64,000 nucleotides of DNA from Cellulomonas alba (GTDB lineage Bacteria; Actinomycetota; Actinomycetes; Actinomycetales; Cellulomonadaceae). Positions 23,397-31,606 of the stretch are shown here, one piece after another. Under the pieces are notes generated by a model. That model did no database searches. It was given only the letters and a program-made list of their open reading frames with translations, and was not told the DNA's origin. The stretch lies in the NCBI RefSeq assembly GCF_030362835.1, contig NZ_JAUCGQ010000001.1, positions 1,715,461 to 1,779,460 of the forward strand, read 5' to 3'. The translations under genes were made by a program, and so were the position numbers. Positions within the stretch are counted from its first letter, which is position 1. Every line of letters starts with the position of its first letter.

Positions 23397-25628
23397 GTGA
23401 GTGGGGTGTCGGTCGGGTGTCTGGTGGTCGTCGTCGTGGCGACCCTCGTCGGCGTCGGGGTGTTCGGGCGCGGGATCGCGCGGATCGTCGGGACGCTGCG
23501 CGTCGGGCGGCCCGTCGAGCCGCGACGGACCTCGCCCGTCGGGACGCGGCTCGCGACGCTGGCCCGCGAGGTCGTCGGGCACACGCGGTTCCGCACGCGG
23601 CCGTTCGTGCGGGTCGCGCACTGGGTCGTCATGGTGTCGTTCCCGCTGCTGCTCGTCGCGCTCGTCACGGGGTACGGCCAGGTCGTCGACCCGCGGTTCG
23701 CGCTGCCGTGGGTCGGGCACCTGTGGCCGCTCGAGTGGGCGATCGAGGCGTTCGCGTGGACCGCGCTGGTGGGGATCGTCGGGCTGTTCGTCATCCGGCT
23801 GCGGCACCCGTCGACGCGGCGCGCGTCGCGGTTCTTCGGGTCCAACCAGGCGCAGGCGTACTTCGTCGAGGCGACGGTCGCCGCGGTGGTCCTGGCCGTG
23901 ATCGTGCTGCGCGGGCTCGAGTACGCGCTCGCGGCGCAGGACGACGCCGGCGTGGCGAGCCCGCTGCACTTCCCGCTGACGGCGTGGCTCGGCGAGGCGT
24001 GGTCCGGCGCCGCCACGCACACGCTCGAGACCGCCGTCGTGCTGACGGCCACCGTGAAGATCGTGGTCTCGATGGCGTGGTTCGTCGTGATCGGCCTGCA
24101 GCCGACGATGGGCGTCGCGTGGCACCGGTTCCTCGCGATCGTCAACGTCTACGCGCGCCGCGAGGCCCGCGGCGGCCCGGCGCTCGGCCCGCTCCTGCCG
24201 ATCCGGGTCGGCGACCGGCCGCTCGACGTCGAGGCGCTCGAGGACCTGCCCGACGACGCGCGGCTCGGCGCGGGCGCGATCGAGGACCTCACCTGGAAGC
24301 AGCTGCTCGACGTCGCCACGTGCACCGAGTGCGGCCGCTGCCAGGACCAGTGCCCCGCGTGGGCGACCGGGAAGCCGCTGAGCCCCAAGCTCGTGACGCT
24401 CGCGCTCCGCGACCACGCCGCCGCGACCGCGCCCTATCTCCAGGCGGCGGCGAAGGCCGGCGCCGGCACCGCCGACGGGACCGCGTCCGCCGACCCGCAC
24501 GCCGGCCTCGACCTGGTCGGCACGGGCGTCATCGACGCCGACGCGCTCTGGGCGTGCACGACGTGCGGCGCGTGCGTCCAGCAGTGCCCGGTCGACATCG
24601 AGCACGTCGACACGATCGTCGACATGCGGCGCTACCAGGTGCTCATGGAGTCCGCATTCCCGAACGAGCTCGGCGGAACGTTCACCAAGCTCGAGCGCCA
24701 GGGCAACCCGTGGGGCCTGCCGGCGCGCGCCCGCATGGACTGGGCCAAGGGGCTCGACGTGCCGCAGGTCGGCGTCGACGTCGAGTCGGCCGCGGACGTG
24801 GACTACCTGTTCTGGATCGGCTGCGCCGGCGCCTACGACGACCGCGCCAAGCGCACGTCCCGCGCAGTGGTCGAGCTGCTGCAGGCCGCGGGCGTCAGCT
24901 TCGCCGTGCTCGGGAGCGGCGAGTCCTGCACGGGTGACCCGGCGCGTCGCGCGGGCAACGAGATCCTGTTCCAGATGCTCGCGTCGGCCAACGTCGAGGC
25001 GCTCAACGAGGCGGGCGCGACGCGGATCGTCGTCACGTGCGCCCACTGCTTCAACACGATCGCGCGGGAGTACCCGCAGCTCGGCGGCCGGTACGAGGTG
25101 GTGCACCACACCGAGCTGCTCAACCGGCTGGTCGCCGACGGGCTCCTGGTGCCGCTCACCGCGGCAGGCGCCGACGGCGCAGGCGCGTCCACGCCGCCCG
25201 CCGCCCAAAGCCGCCGCGTCACGTACCACGACCCCTGCTACCTGGGCCGCCACAACAAGGTCTACGCGCCGCCGCGAGAGCTGATCGGCGCGCTCCCGGG
25301 CGTCGAGCTCGCCGAGATGCCGCGCCACGGCGAGACGTCGTTCTGCTGCGGCGCGGGCGGTGCGCGCGTCTGGATGGAGGAGACGATCGGCTCGCGCATC
25401 AGCACGAACCGCGCCGAAGAGGCGATCGCCACGGGCGCCGACGTGGTCGCGACCGCGTGCCCCTACTGCACGATCATGCTGACCGACGGCGTGCGCGCGG
25501 CGACCGCCGAGCCGGCCGACCACCCCGCACCCGCCGGGGCCGCCGCGCCCGCCGGGGCCGCCACGAACGTCGGCGTCCCCGAGGTCACCGACATCTCGCT
25601 GCTGCTGCTGGACTCGATCCGCCGCTGA
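23397..25628 (+). CDS. Membrane-bound (Fe-S) oxidoreductase of the HdrD/CCG-domain type
   Basis: 743 residues from GTG 23397 (SGVSVGCLVVVVVATL); an earlier in-frame ATG lies inside the palindrome and is unlikely. Residues ~5-265 form about six helices of a NarI/respiratory cytochrome-type domain. Two 4Fe-4S motifs follow: CTECGRCQDQCP (C309, C312, C315, C319) and CTTCGACVQQCPVDIE (C387, C390, C393, C397). Then two CCG cysteine-rich domains: IGCAGAYDDR to CAHCFN (~C548), and HDPCYLGR to CCGAGG (C650-C651) with CPYC. This is the heterodisulfide-reductase-like protein seen near acyl-CoA dehydrogenase/ETF genes in actinobacteria. It likely moves electrons to quinone, but no partner is nearby. Confidence 0.85.
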   Translation: MSGVSVGCLVVVVVATLVGVGVFGRGIARIVGTLRVGRPVEPRRTSPVGTRLATLAREVVGHTRFRTRPFVRVAHWVVMVSFPLLLVALVTGYGQVVDPRFALPWVGHLWPLEWAIEAFAWTALVGIVGLFVIRLRHPSTRRASRFFGSNQAQAYFVEATVAAVVLAVIVLRGLEYALAAQDDAGVASPLHFPLTAWLGEAWSGAATHTLETAVVLTATVKIVVSMAWFVVIGLQPTMGVAWHRFLAIVNVYARREARGGPALGPLLPIRVGDRPLDVEALEDLPDDARLGAGAIEDLTWKQLLDVATCTECGRCQDQCPAWATGKPLSPKLVTLALRDHAAATAPYLQAAAKAGAGTADGTASADPHAGLDLVGTGVIDADALWACTTCGACVQQCPVDIEHVDTIVDMRRYQVLMESAFPNELGGTFTKLERQGNPWGLPARARMDWAKGLDVPQVGVDVESAADVDYLFWIGCAGAYDDRAKRTSRAVVELLQAAGVSFAVLGSGESCTGDPARRAGNEILFQMLASANVEALNEAGATRIVVTCAHCFNTIAREYPQLGGRYEVVHHTELLNRLVADGLLVPLTAAGADGAGASTPPAAQSRRVTYHDPCYLGRHNKVYAPPRELIGALPGVELAEMPRHGETSFCCGAGGARVWMEETIGSRISTNRAEEAIATGADVVATACPYCTIMLTDGVRAATAEPADHPAPAGAAAPAGAATNVGVPEVTDISLLLLDSIRR

Positions 25629-25649
25629 CCATCAGGCACCGAGCCCCGG

Positions 25650-26045
25650 TCAGGACTCCGGCGCGTCCTCTCCCGCCTGCAGCCGCCGCTCGCGCTCGCG
25701 CAGCTGCGCCTCCCAGTCGCGCAGCATCTGCTCGTGCTTGTCGTCGGAGGCGCGCATCCCGGCGAGGAACTCCGGGTCGTCGTCGGGTGCGAGCCGGCGC
25801 GGCCGCTCGTACTCGGGGAAGCCGGCCGTCCGCGTCGAAGGCCAGGGAACGTCGCGCCGGCGCGGCTGCTCGGGCCGGCCAGCGACGAGCCACGCGATCC
25901 CGCCGACGAGCGGCAGCAGGATGATCAGCACGATCCACCAGCCCTTGGCGAGGCCGCGGACCCGGTCGGCGTCCGCCTGGACGCAGTCGATGAGGCAGTA
26001 GACCAGCAGCCCCGTCTCGATCAGCACGGGCAGGTAGCGGACCAC
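25650..26045 (-). CDS. PLDc_N-domain small membrane protein
   Basis: 131 residues. Two helices near the N-terminus (LPVLIETGLLVYCLIDCV and GWWIVLIILLPLVGGIAWLVAG) match the phospholipase D-nuclease N-terminal (PLDc_N) domain in its free-standing form. This domain has no catalytic HKD motif. The second half is charged (PDDDPEFLAGMRASDDKHEQML) and ends in a short predicted coiled coil (QLRERERRLQ). Converges on the iron-sulfur gene with a 21-nt gap. Function unknown. Confidence 0.78.
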   Translation of the reverse strand: MVRYLPVLIETGLLVYCLIDCVQADADRVRGLAKGWWIVLIILLPLVGGIAWLVAGRPEQPRRRDVPWPSTRTAGFPEYERPRRLAPDDDPEFLAGMRASDDKHEQMLRDWEAQLRERERRLQAGEDAPES

Positions 26046-26108
26046 GGTGTCCTCCGGGGCTCGAGGGCGACGGTGATCGCGCCGACGTGGGCAAGGCCGC
26101 GCCGGACT

Positions 26109-26672
26109 CTACCGACGGGGCTGCCCGCCGGGGCCAGGTCCGGGGATCGCGCCCTCGCAGTCACCCGCCTGGCCGCGCACGCGCCGCAGCAGCGCGAGCA
26201 GCTGCTCGCGCTCGGCGGGCTCGAGCCGTTCGAGCCGGGTCGCGGCGCCCGCCTGCCGTCGTGACGAGAACTCCGCGAGCGCGGCCCGCCCGGCGTCGGT
26301 GAGCTCGACGAGCGTCGCGCGCCGGTCCCGTGGGTCGGCGACGCGCCGGACGAGCCCGTCCGCCTCGGCCTGGTCGACCTTCGACGTGACGGAACGCGCG
26401 GCGACGTCGAGCGCGGCCGCGAGCTCGCCCGGGCGGCGCGGTTCCCCGGCGTTGCGCAGCGCGCGGAGCAGCCGCTGCTGGCCGGGAGTCGTGACGCCGG
26501 TCCCGGCGGTCGCCTCGCGCCGCAGGTCGCGCACCAGCCCGTAGAGCAGCTCGAGGAGCTCGCCGGCCTCGTCGTCGTGCTCGATCTCGTGCCCGACGCC
26601 ACGGTGCCCGACGCGCTGCCCGACGCCGCGGTGCCCGCCACCCGGATCCGACGGGCGGGAATGTCTCGTCAC
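26109..26672 (-). CDS. MarR-family transcriptional regulator, divergent from an ABC exporter
   Basis: 187 residues from GTG 26672; the ~30-residue Gly/His-rich N-terminus is unusual, and a GTG near GHEIEHDD is an alternative start. Core: TTPGQQRLLRAL, ELAAALDVAARSVTSKVDQAEADGLVRRVADPRDRRATLVELTDAG, with the family's DxRDRR wing. Divergent from the ABC exporter, starts 54 nt apart, with an inverted repeat in between. This arrangement is typical of a MarR repressor controlling a drug or toxin exporter. Confidence 0.87.
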   Translation of the reverse strand: MTRHSRPSDPGGGHRGVGQRVGHRGVGHEIEHDDEAGELLELLYGLVRDLRREATAGTGVTTPGQQRLLRALRNAGEPRRPGELAAALDVAARSVTSKVDQAEADGLVRRVADPRDRRATLVELTDAGRAALAEFSSRRQAGAATRLERLEPAEREQLLALLRRVRGQAGDCEGAIPGPGPGGQPRR

Positions 26673-26703
26673 GCGTCGAGGTTATCCTCAGCCGAGCAGA
26701 TAG

Positions 26704-26716
26704 TGAGTCAAACTCA
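26704..26716 (+). promoter_or_regulatory. Candidate MarR operator upstream of the ABC exporter
   Basis: TGAGT-CAA-ACTCA inverted repeat, ending 10 nt before the exporter ATG and overlapping its ribosome-site region. It is short, so it may be only part of the site; GAGG-TTAT-CCTC just upstream is a second small palindrome in the same 54-nt divergent gap. Confidence 0.45.
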
Positions 26717-26726
26717 GGAGTTGCCC

Positions 26727-28622
26727 ATGTCGATGACACACGGCGGACGCCCCGGGCCCAACCCCATGCGCGGCTTCATGAAGGACCGCTCGGTCAACGA
26801 GCACCGCCTGACGCGCGCCACGCTGCGCCGCATCCTCACCTTCGCGCGCCCCTACCGCTGGCAGCTCGCGATCTACCTCGTCGTCATCGCCGCCGGCGCC
26901 GCGGCCGGCGCACTCCCGCCCATGCTGTTCCGCACCCTCATCGACGACGGCATCGCGCAGGGCGACACCGCGCTCGTGATCAGCGTCGCCGTGACGGTCG
27001 GTGCGCTCGCGCTGGCCTCCGCCGGGATCGCGGTGCTCGACCGCTGGATCTCCGCGCGCATCGGCGAGTCCCTCATCCTCGACCTGCGCACCGCCGTGTT
27101 CGACCACGTGCAGGGGATGCCGCTCGCGTTCTTCGCGCGGTCGCGCACCGGCGCGCTGGTCCAGCGGCTCAACGGCGACGTGCTCGGCGCGCAGCAGGCG
27201 TTCACCTCGACGCTGTCGAACGTGGTCAGCAACGGCCTCTCGGTGGTGTTCGTGCTGGCCGCGATGTTCTCGATGTCGTGGCAGCTCACGTTGCTCTCGC
27301 TCGTCCTGCTCCCGTTCTTCGTGCTGCCCGCGCGCTGGTTCGGCAAGCGGATGGCGACCGTGACGCACGAGGCGTACGACCTCAACGCCGAGGCCGCGCA
27401 GCTCATGCAGGAGCGGTTCAACGTGGCGGGCGCCCATCTCGCGAAGGTGTTCGGCGACCCCGCCCGCGAGTCCGCGCAGTACCGCACGCAGGCCGGCCGC
27501 GTCGCCGACATCGGCGTCAAGCAGGCGCTCCTGTCGACGTGGTTCCGCGTCGGCCTGACGACGCTCGCGGCGCTCGCCGTCGCGACGATCTACGGCATCG
27601 GCGGCGTGCAGGCGATCCGGGGCGAGCTCACGGTCGGCGTCGTCGTGGCGATGGCGGCGTACCTCGGGCGGCTGTACGGCCCGCTGACGGCGCTCTCCAA
27701 CGTGCAGGTCGACGTCATGACGGCGCTCGTCAGCTTCGAGCGGGTGCTCGAGGTGCTCGACCTCGAGCCGATGGTGCGCGAGGCGGCCGAGCCGGTCGAC
27801 CTGGTGGCGGCCGTCGCCGCCCGCGGCGCCGGCGTCGAGCTCGACGCGGTCGGGTTCCGCTACCCCGGCGCCGACGAGGTGTCGCTCGCGTCGCTCGAGT
27901 CCGTCGCGGTGGCGCAGCACGACCCGACGAGCGACACGCTGACCGACGTGGCATTCACCGTGCCGGCCGGACAGATGGTCGCGCTCGTCGGGCCTTCGGG
28001 CGCGGGCAAGACGACGATCAGCCAGCTCGTCACGCGCATGTACGACCCGACGCGCGGAACGGTCCGCATCGCCGGCGTGGACCTGCGCGACGCGAGCTTC
28101 GAGAGCCTGCGCGCGACCGTCGGGGTGGTGAGCCAGGAGGCGCACCTGTTCCACGACACGATCGCGGGCAACCTCCGCTACGCGCGGCCCGACGCCACGG
28201 ACGACGAGCTGTGGCGCGCGCTCGAGCAGGCGCACGTCGCGGACCTCGTCCGCACGCTGCCCGACGGGCTCGACACCGTGGTCGGCGACCGCGGCTACCG
28301 CCTCTCGGGCGGCGAGCGCCAGCGGCTCGCGATCGCGCGGCTGCTGCTCAAGGCGCCCGACGTCGTGGTGCTCGACGAGGCGACCGCGCACCTCGACTCC
28401 GAGTCCGAGGCCGCGGTCCAGGCCGCGCTCGACGGCGCGCTCGCGGGGCGGACGTCGATCGTCATCGCGCACCGGTTGTCGACGATCCGCGAGGCGGACT
28501 CGATCGTCGTGCTCGACGAGGGACGGGTGCTCGACCAGGGCACGCACGCCGAGCTGCTGGCGCGCGGCGGGCTGTACGCCGAGCTGTACCGGACCCAGTT
28601 CGCCCCCGTCGCCGCCGCCTGA
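26727..28622 (+). CDS. ABC exporter, membrane domain fused to ATPase (multidrug/lipid type)
   Basis: 631 residues; ATG 26727 after CAGGAG. Six-helix exporter domain (residues ~45-330) with RTGALVQRLNGDV and the coupling-helix region. Then an ATPase domain with Walker A GPSGAGKTT (422-430), Q-loop VSQEAHLFHDTI, signature LSGGERQR, Walker B VVVLDEATAHLD, H-loop IAHRLST. All catalytic residues are intact, so a homodimer could function. A ~40-residue insertion (GADEVSLASLESVAVAQHDP) lies between the A-loop strand and Walker A. The divergent MarR gene is the likely regulator. Substrate unknown. Confidence 0.9.
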   Translation: MSMTHGGRPGPNPMRGFMKDRSVNEHRLTRATLRRILTFARPYRWQLAIYLVVIAAGAAAGALPPMLFRTLIDDGIAQGDTALVISVAVTVGALALASAGIAVLDRWISARIGESLILDLRTAVFDHVQGMPLAFFARSRTGALVQRLNGDVLGAQQAFTSTLSNVVSNGLSVVFVLAAMFSMSWQLTLLSLVLLPFFVLPARWFGKRMATVTHEAYDLNAEAAQLMQERFNVAGAHLAKVFGDPARESAQYRTQAGRVADIGVKQALLSTWFRVGLTTLAALAVATIYGIGGVQAIRGELTVGVVVAMAAYLGRLYGPLTALSNVQVDVMTALVSFERVLEVLDLEPMVREAAEPVDLVAAVAARGAGVELDAVGFRYPGADEVSLASLESVAVAQHDPTSDTLTDVAFTVPAGQMVALVGPSGAGKTTISQLVTRMYDPTRGTVRIAGVDLRDASFESLRATVGVVSQEAHLFHDTIAGNLRYARPDATDDELWRALEQAHVADLVRTLPDGLDTVVGDRGYRLSGGERQRLAIARLLLKAPDVVVLDEATAHLDSESEAAVQAALDGALAGRTSIVIAHRLSTIREADSIVVLDEGRVLDQGTHAELLARGGLYAELYRTQFAPVAAA

Positions 28623-28679
28623 CACGACGACCGCGCGGCCGCCCGACCGCCCGACCGCGACCAGCGCGGCGCGTGGACC

Positions 28680-29594
28680 TCACGCGGGCAGGCTCAGCCG
28701 CGCGAGCCGCGCCGGGTCCGCGAGCGCACTCAGCCGCGTGATGCGCCACCCCTCGACGGTGAAGACCATCAGCGAGATCACGCTCCCGTCGGCCGCCCGC
28801 GACACGACCCCGGGCAGCCCGTCCACGAGCACCCGCCGCGCGGAGCCGACCATCGCGGCAAACATGCTCGCCCGCGTCGCGATCTCGGTCGACCCGAGCG
28901 TGACGACGACGCCCTCGGGCGTGTCGACGTTCAGCACGACCTCGGGGTGCAGCACGGCCACCAGCCCCGCGAAGTCCCCCTCTCGCGCGGCGGCGAGGAA
29001 CGCGTCGACCACGACCCGCGACGCCGGCCCGCTCGCTCCCGTCACCCCGGCCGTAGCCGTCGCCCCGTCTGCTGCCGCGCCGGCGTCCGCGTCGCCGCGC
29101 TCCGTCGGCTGCCGCACCTTGCGCCGCGCCCGGCTGGCCGTCATCTTCGCCGCGTCGGCGGACCGGCCGAGGATGCGACCGATCTCCTCGAACGGCACGG
29201 CGAACAGGTCGTGCAGCACGAACGCGAGGCGCTCCGACGGCGTCAGCGTCTCGAGCACCACCAGCAGCGCGAGCCCGACCGAGTCCGCGAGCTCGGCCTC
29301 GTCCTCCGGCACGGCGCCGTCGTCGGGTACCACCACGAGGTCGTCGTAGGACGCACCGGGCCGCGCGCTCCGGGCCCGGAGCGCGTCGAGGCTGATGCGC
29401 CCGACCACCGTGGTCAGCCACCCGGCGAGGTTCTCGATCTCCGCCGGGTCCGAGCGGCTCAACCGCAGCCACGCCTCCTGCACCGCGTCCTCCGCATCGG
29501 CGCGGCTGCCCAGGACGCGCTGCGCGACGAGCTCGAGCCGCGGGCGTTGTGCCTCGAACGCGCGGGCGAGGCCGGCCAGGTCGTCATCGGGCAT
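28680..29594 (-). CDS. ECF sigma factor with C-terminal SnoaL-like domain (SigJ/ECF41-like)
   Basis: 304 residues; ATG 29594 after AAAGGTAA. Sigma region 2: FEAQRPRLELVAQRVLGSRADAEDAVQEAWLRLSR; region 4: LTPSERLAFVLHDLFAVPFEEIGRILGRSADAAKMTASRARRKV. The last ~110 residues (VVDAFLAAAREGDFAGLVAVLHPEVVLNVD) are a SnoaL/NTF2-like domain. This layout defines the SigJ/ECF41-type group, in which the C-terminal domain, not an anti-sigma factor, controls activity, and the target gene is usually an adjacent oxidoreductase or decarboxylase. The divergent flavoprotein 82 nt away fits that rule. Confidence 0.9.
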   Translation of the reverse strand: MPDDDLAGLARAFEAQRPRLELVAQRVLGSRADAEDAVQEAWLRLSRSDPAEIENLAGWLTTVVGRISLDALRARSARPGASYDDLVVVPDDGAVPEDEAELADSVGLALLVVLETLTPSERLAFVLHDLFAVPFEEIGRILGRSADAAKMTASRARRKVRQPTERGDADAGAAADGATATAGVTGASGPASRVVVDAFLAAAREGDFAGLVAVLHPEVVLNVDTPEGVVVTLGSTEIATRASMFAAMVGSARRVLVDGLPGVVSRAADGSVISLMVFTVEGWRITRLSALADPARLARLSLPA

Positions 29595-29676
29595 GGTCGT
29601 TACCTTTCGCGAGGTCGTCCCGTCAGGAAGGTGACGGGCCCGGCAGGGCCGAGGTAACCGACGTGAGGACCGAGCC

Positions 29677-30999
29677 ATGCAAGCACGCCCCACCGACACG
29701 CTCCCCGCCATCCTCCCGGGCACGCTCGCGGAGGTCGCGGTCCGCCCGGGCGACGCGGACTACGACGCCGCGCGCACCACGTTCGCCGGCACCGGCAGCC
29801 CGGGCGTGGTGCTCCGCCCGCGCACCGCGGCCGAGGTCGCCGACGCGCTCCGGTTCGCGACGGACCATGGGCTCCCGGTCGCGGTCCGCGGCGGCGGCCA
29901 CCACGCGCTGAACTTCGCCAACGTCGACGACGGCGCCGTGCTCGACCTCGTGCACCTCGACGCCGTCGAGCACCTCGGCGACGGCCGGGTGCGCGTGGGC
30001 GCAGGCGCGACGTGGGGCCACGCCGCCGACGCGCTCGCCGTCCACGGGCTGGCCGTCACGTCCGGCGACACGCGCTCGGTGGGCGTCGGAGGCCTGACGC
30101 AGGCCGGCGGCATCGGCTGGATGCTCCGCCGGTTCGGCCTCACGATCGACAGCGTCCTGGCCGCCGAGGTGGTCACCGCGGCGGGCGACGTCGTGCAGGC
30201 CAGCGCGACCGAGCACCCCGACCTGTTCTGGGGCCTGCGCGGCGGCGCCGGCAACTTCGGCGTGGTCACCGCGTTCGAGCTCCAGGCGCAGCCCGTCACC
30301 ACGATCCGGTTCGGCACCATCCGGTTCCCGGCCGACGACGTCCCCCGGCTCGTCCACGCCTGGGCGGCCGCGATGCGCTCGGCGCCGGACGCCCTGACGA
30401 CCGTGCTGACGCTCATGCCGGCGTTCGGGCCCGGCCCCGCCGTCGCCATGCTCACGGTCGCGGACTGCGGCGACGACCCCACGGCGCTCGACGAGCTCCG
30501 GGCGCTCGGCACGCCGCTCGCCGACGACGTGACCGAGCGCCCGTACGCGAGCGTGCTCGAGGAGCCGCGCGTCCCGCAGGGGATCGTCCCCGTCGGCTCC
30601 GGCACGTTCGTGCGGCAGGTCGACGACGGCCTCGTGTCCGCGATCGCCGACGCCTACGCGCGGGGCGGGCGCGTCGTCGGGCTCCGCAGCCTCGGCGGCG
30701 CCTTCGGACGCGTGCCCGCCGACGCGACGGCGTTCGCGCACCGCGACGCCGAGGCGCTCGTCGTCAGCGCCGCGTTCCTCCCGGTCGGCGCGACCGCGGA
30801 CCAGGTCGCGGGTGCCCAGGCCGTGTGGCGGACGATCGCCGACCAGGGCAGCGGCGCGTACGCCGGCTTCCTCGGCACGGCCTCCGAGACGGACCTGGCG
30901 GCGCTCTGGCCCGAGCCGACCCGGCGTCGCCTCGCCGAGGTGAAGCGGGCGTGGGACCCGGAGAACGTGTTCCGGCGCAACTTCAACGTCGCGCCCTGA
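29677..30999 (+). CDS. FAD-linked oxidase of the berberine-bridge-enzyme (BBE) type
   Basis: 440 residues. FAD-binding PCMH domain with AVRGGGHHALNFANVDDGAVLDL (residues ~67-90; His carries 8-alpha-linked FAD in this family). Then SGDTRSVGVGGLTQAGGIGWMLRRFGL, and the BBE C-terminal segment RLAEVKRAWDPENVFRRNFNVAP. The usual second attachment Cys (in a C-x-x-V/G-G-x motif) is replaced here (TSGDTRSVGVGG), so flavin would be mono-covalent. Such enzymes oxidise sugars or secondary metabolites; substrate unknown. Divergent from the ECF sigma gene and probably its target. Confidence 0.85.
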   Translation: MQARPTDTLPAILPGTLAEVAVRPGDADYDAARTTFAGTGSPGVVLRPRTAAEVADALRFATDHGLPVAVRGGGHHALNFANVDDGAVLDLVHLDAVEHLGDGRVRVGAGATWGHAADALAVHGLAVTSGDTRSVGVGGLTQAGGIGWMLRRFGLTIDSVLAAEVVTAAGDVVQASATEHPDLFWGLRGGAGNFGVVTAFELQAQPVTTIRFGTIRFPADDVPRLVHAWAAAMRSAPDALTTVLTLMPAFGPGPAVAMLTVADCGDDPTALDELRALGTPLADDVTERPYASVLEEPRVPQGIVPVGSGTFVRQVDDGLVSAIADAYARGGRVVGLRSLGGAFGRVPADATAFAHRDAEALVVSAAFLPVGATADQVAGAQAVWRTIADQGSGAYAGFLGTASETDLAALWPEPTRRRLAEVKRAWDPENVFRRNFNVAP

Positions 31000-31006
31000 C
31001 GATCCC

Positions 31007-31606
31007 TCAGCCGAGCCGGCCCAGGCGGATGGCGGCGAACGCGAGCGCCGCGACCGTCTCGCCGTCGCGGATCGTGCCGTCGGCCACCCAGGTGAGCGCC
31101 TGCGCGAACGGCACGCGCAGGACCTCGGCGATCCCCTCCTCGGCCTGCGCCTCGGAGACCTCGGCCACGTCGGCGGCACCGGCCGACCCTGCAGACCCGG
31201 CCGACCCGCCCCCGTCGACCGCCACGAGATCCCGCGCCAGGAACACGTGCTCCGGCGCGTCCGCGATCCCGTTCAGCGCGTCCATCCGCCCGACCTCGTC
31301 CCACGACCCGGCGACGAGCCCGGCCTCCTCGAGCAGCTCGCGCCGCGCGGCGACCAGCGGCTCCTCGCCGTCCGACCCACCCGCCGGCACCTCGAGCGAC
31401 CACGCCCCGGTCGTGTACCGGAACAGCCGCACGAGCACGACGCGGTCCTCGTCGTCGACGGCGACCACGAACACCGACGGGTGGCGCACCTCGACCACGC
31501 CGTAGATGCCCACGCCGCCGTCGGGCCGCGTCACGTCGTCCTCGTGCACACGGATCCACGGGTTCTCGTAGACCACCCGCGAGCCGTGCGTCCGCCAGCC
31601 GCTCAC
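31007..31606 (-). CDS. NUDIX hydrolase (ADP-ribose pyrophosphatase-like)
   Basis: 199 residues from GTG 31606, overlapping the upstream stop (GTGA). The NUDIX box is present: PAGGSDGEEP, then AARRELLEEAGLV with the catalytic REL-EE core; the Gly-to-Glu spacing is one residue short of the G-x5-E textbook pattern. The leading VYENPWIRVHEDDVTRPDG and the LVRLFRYTTGAWSLEVPAGG segment resemble ADP-ribose/nucleoside-sugar hydrolases. A Gly/Ser/Ala loop (GGGSAGSAGSAGAAD) is inserted near the end. Last gene of a dcd - unknown - nudix group, pointing to nucleotide clean-up. Confidence 0.85.
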   Translation of the reverse strand: MSGWRTHGSRVVYENPWIRVHEDDVTRPDGGVGIYGVVEVRHPSVFVVAVDDEDRVVLVRLFRYTTGAWSLEVPAGGSDGEEPLVAARRELLEEAGLVAGSWDEVGRMDALNGIADAPEHVFLARDLVAVDGGGSAGSAGSAGAADVAEVSEAQAEEGIAEVLRVPFAQALTWVADGTIRDGETVAALAFAAIRLGRLG

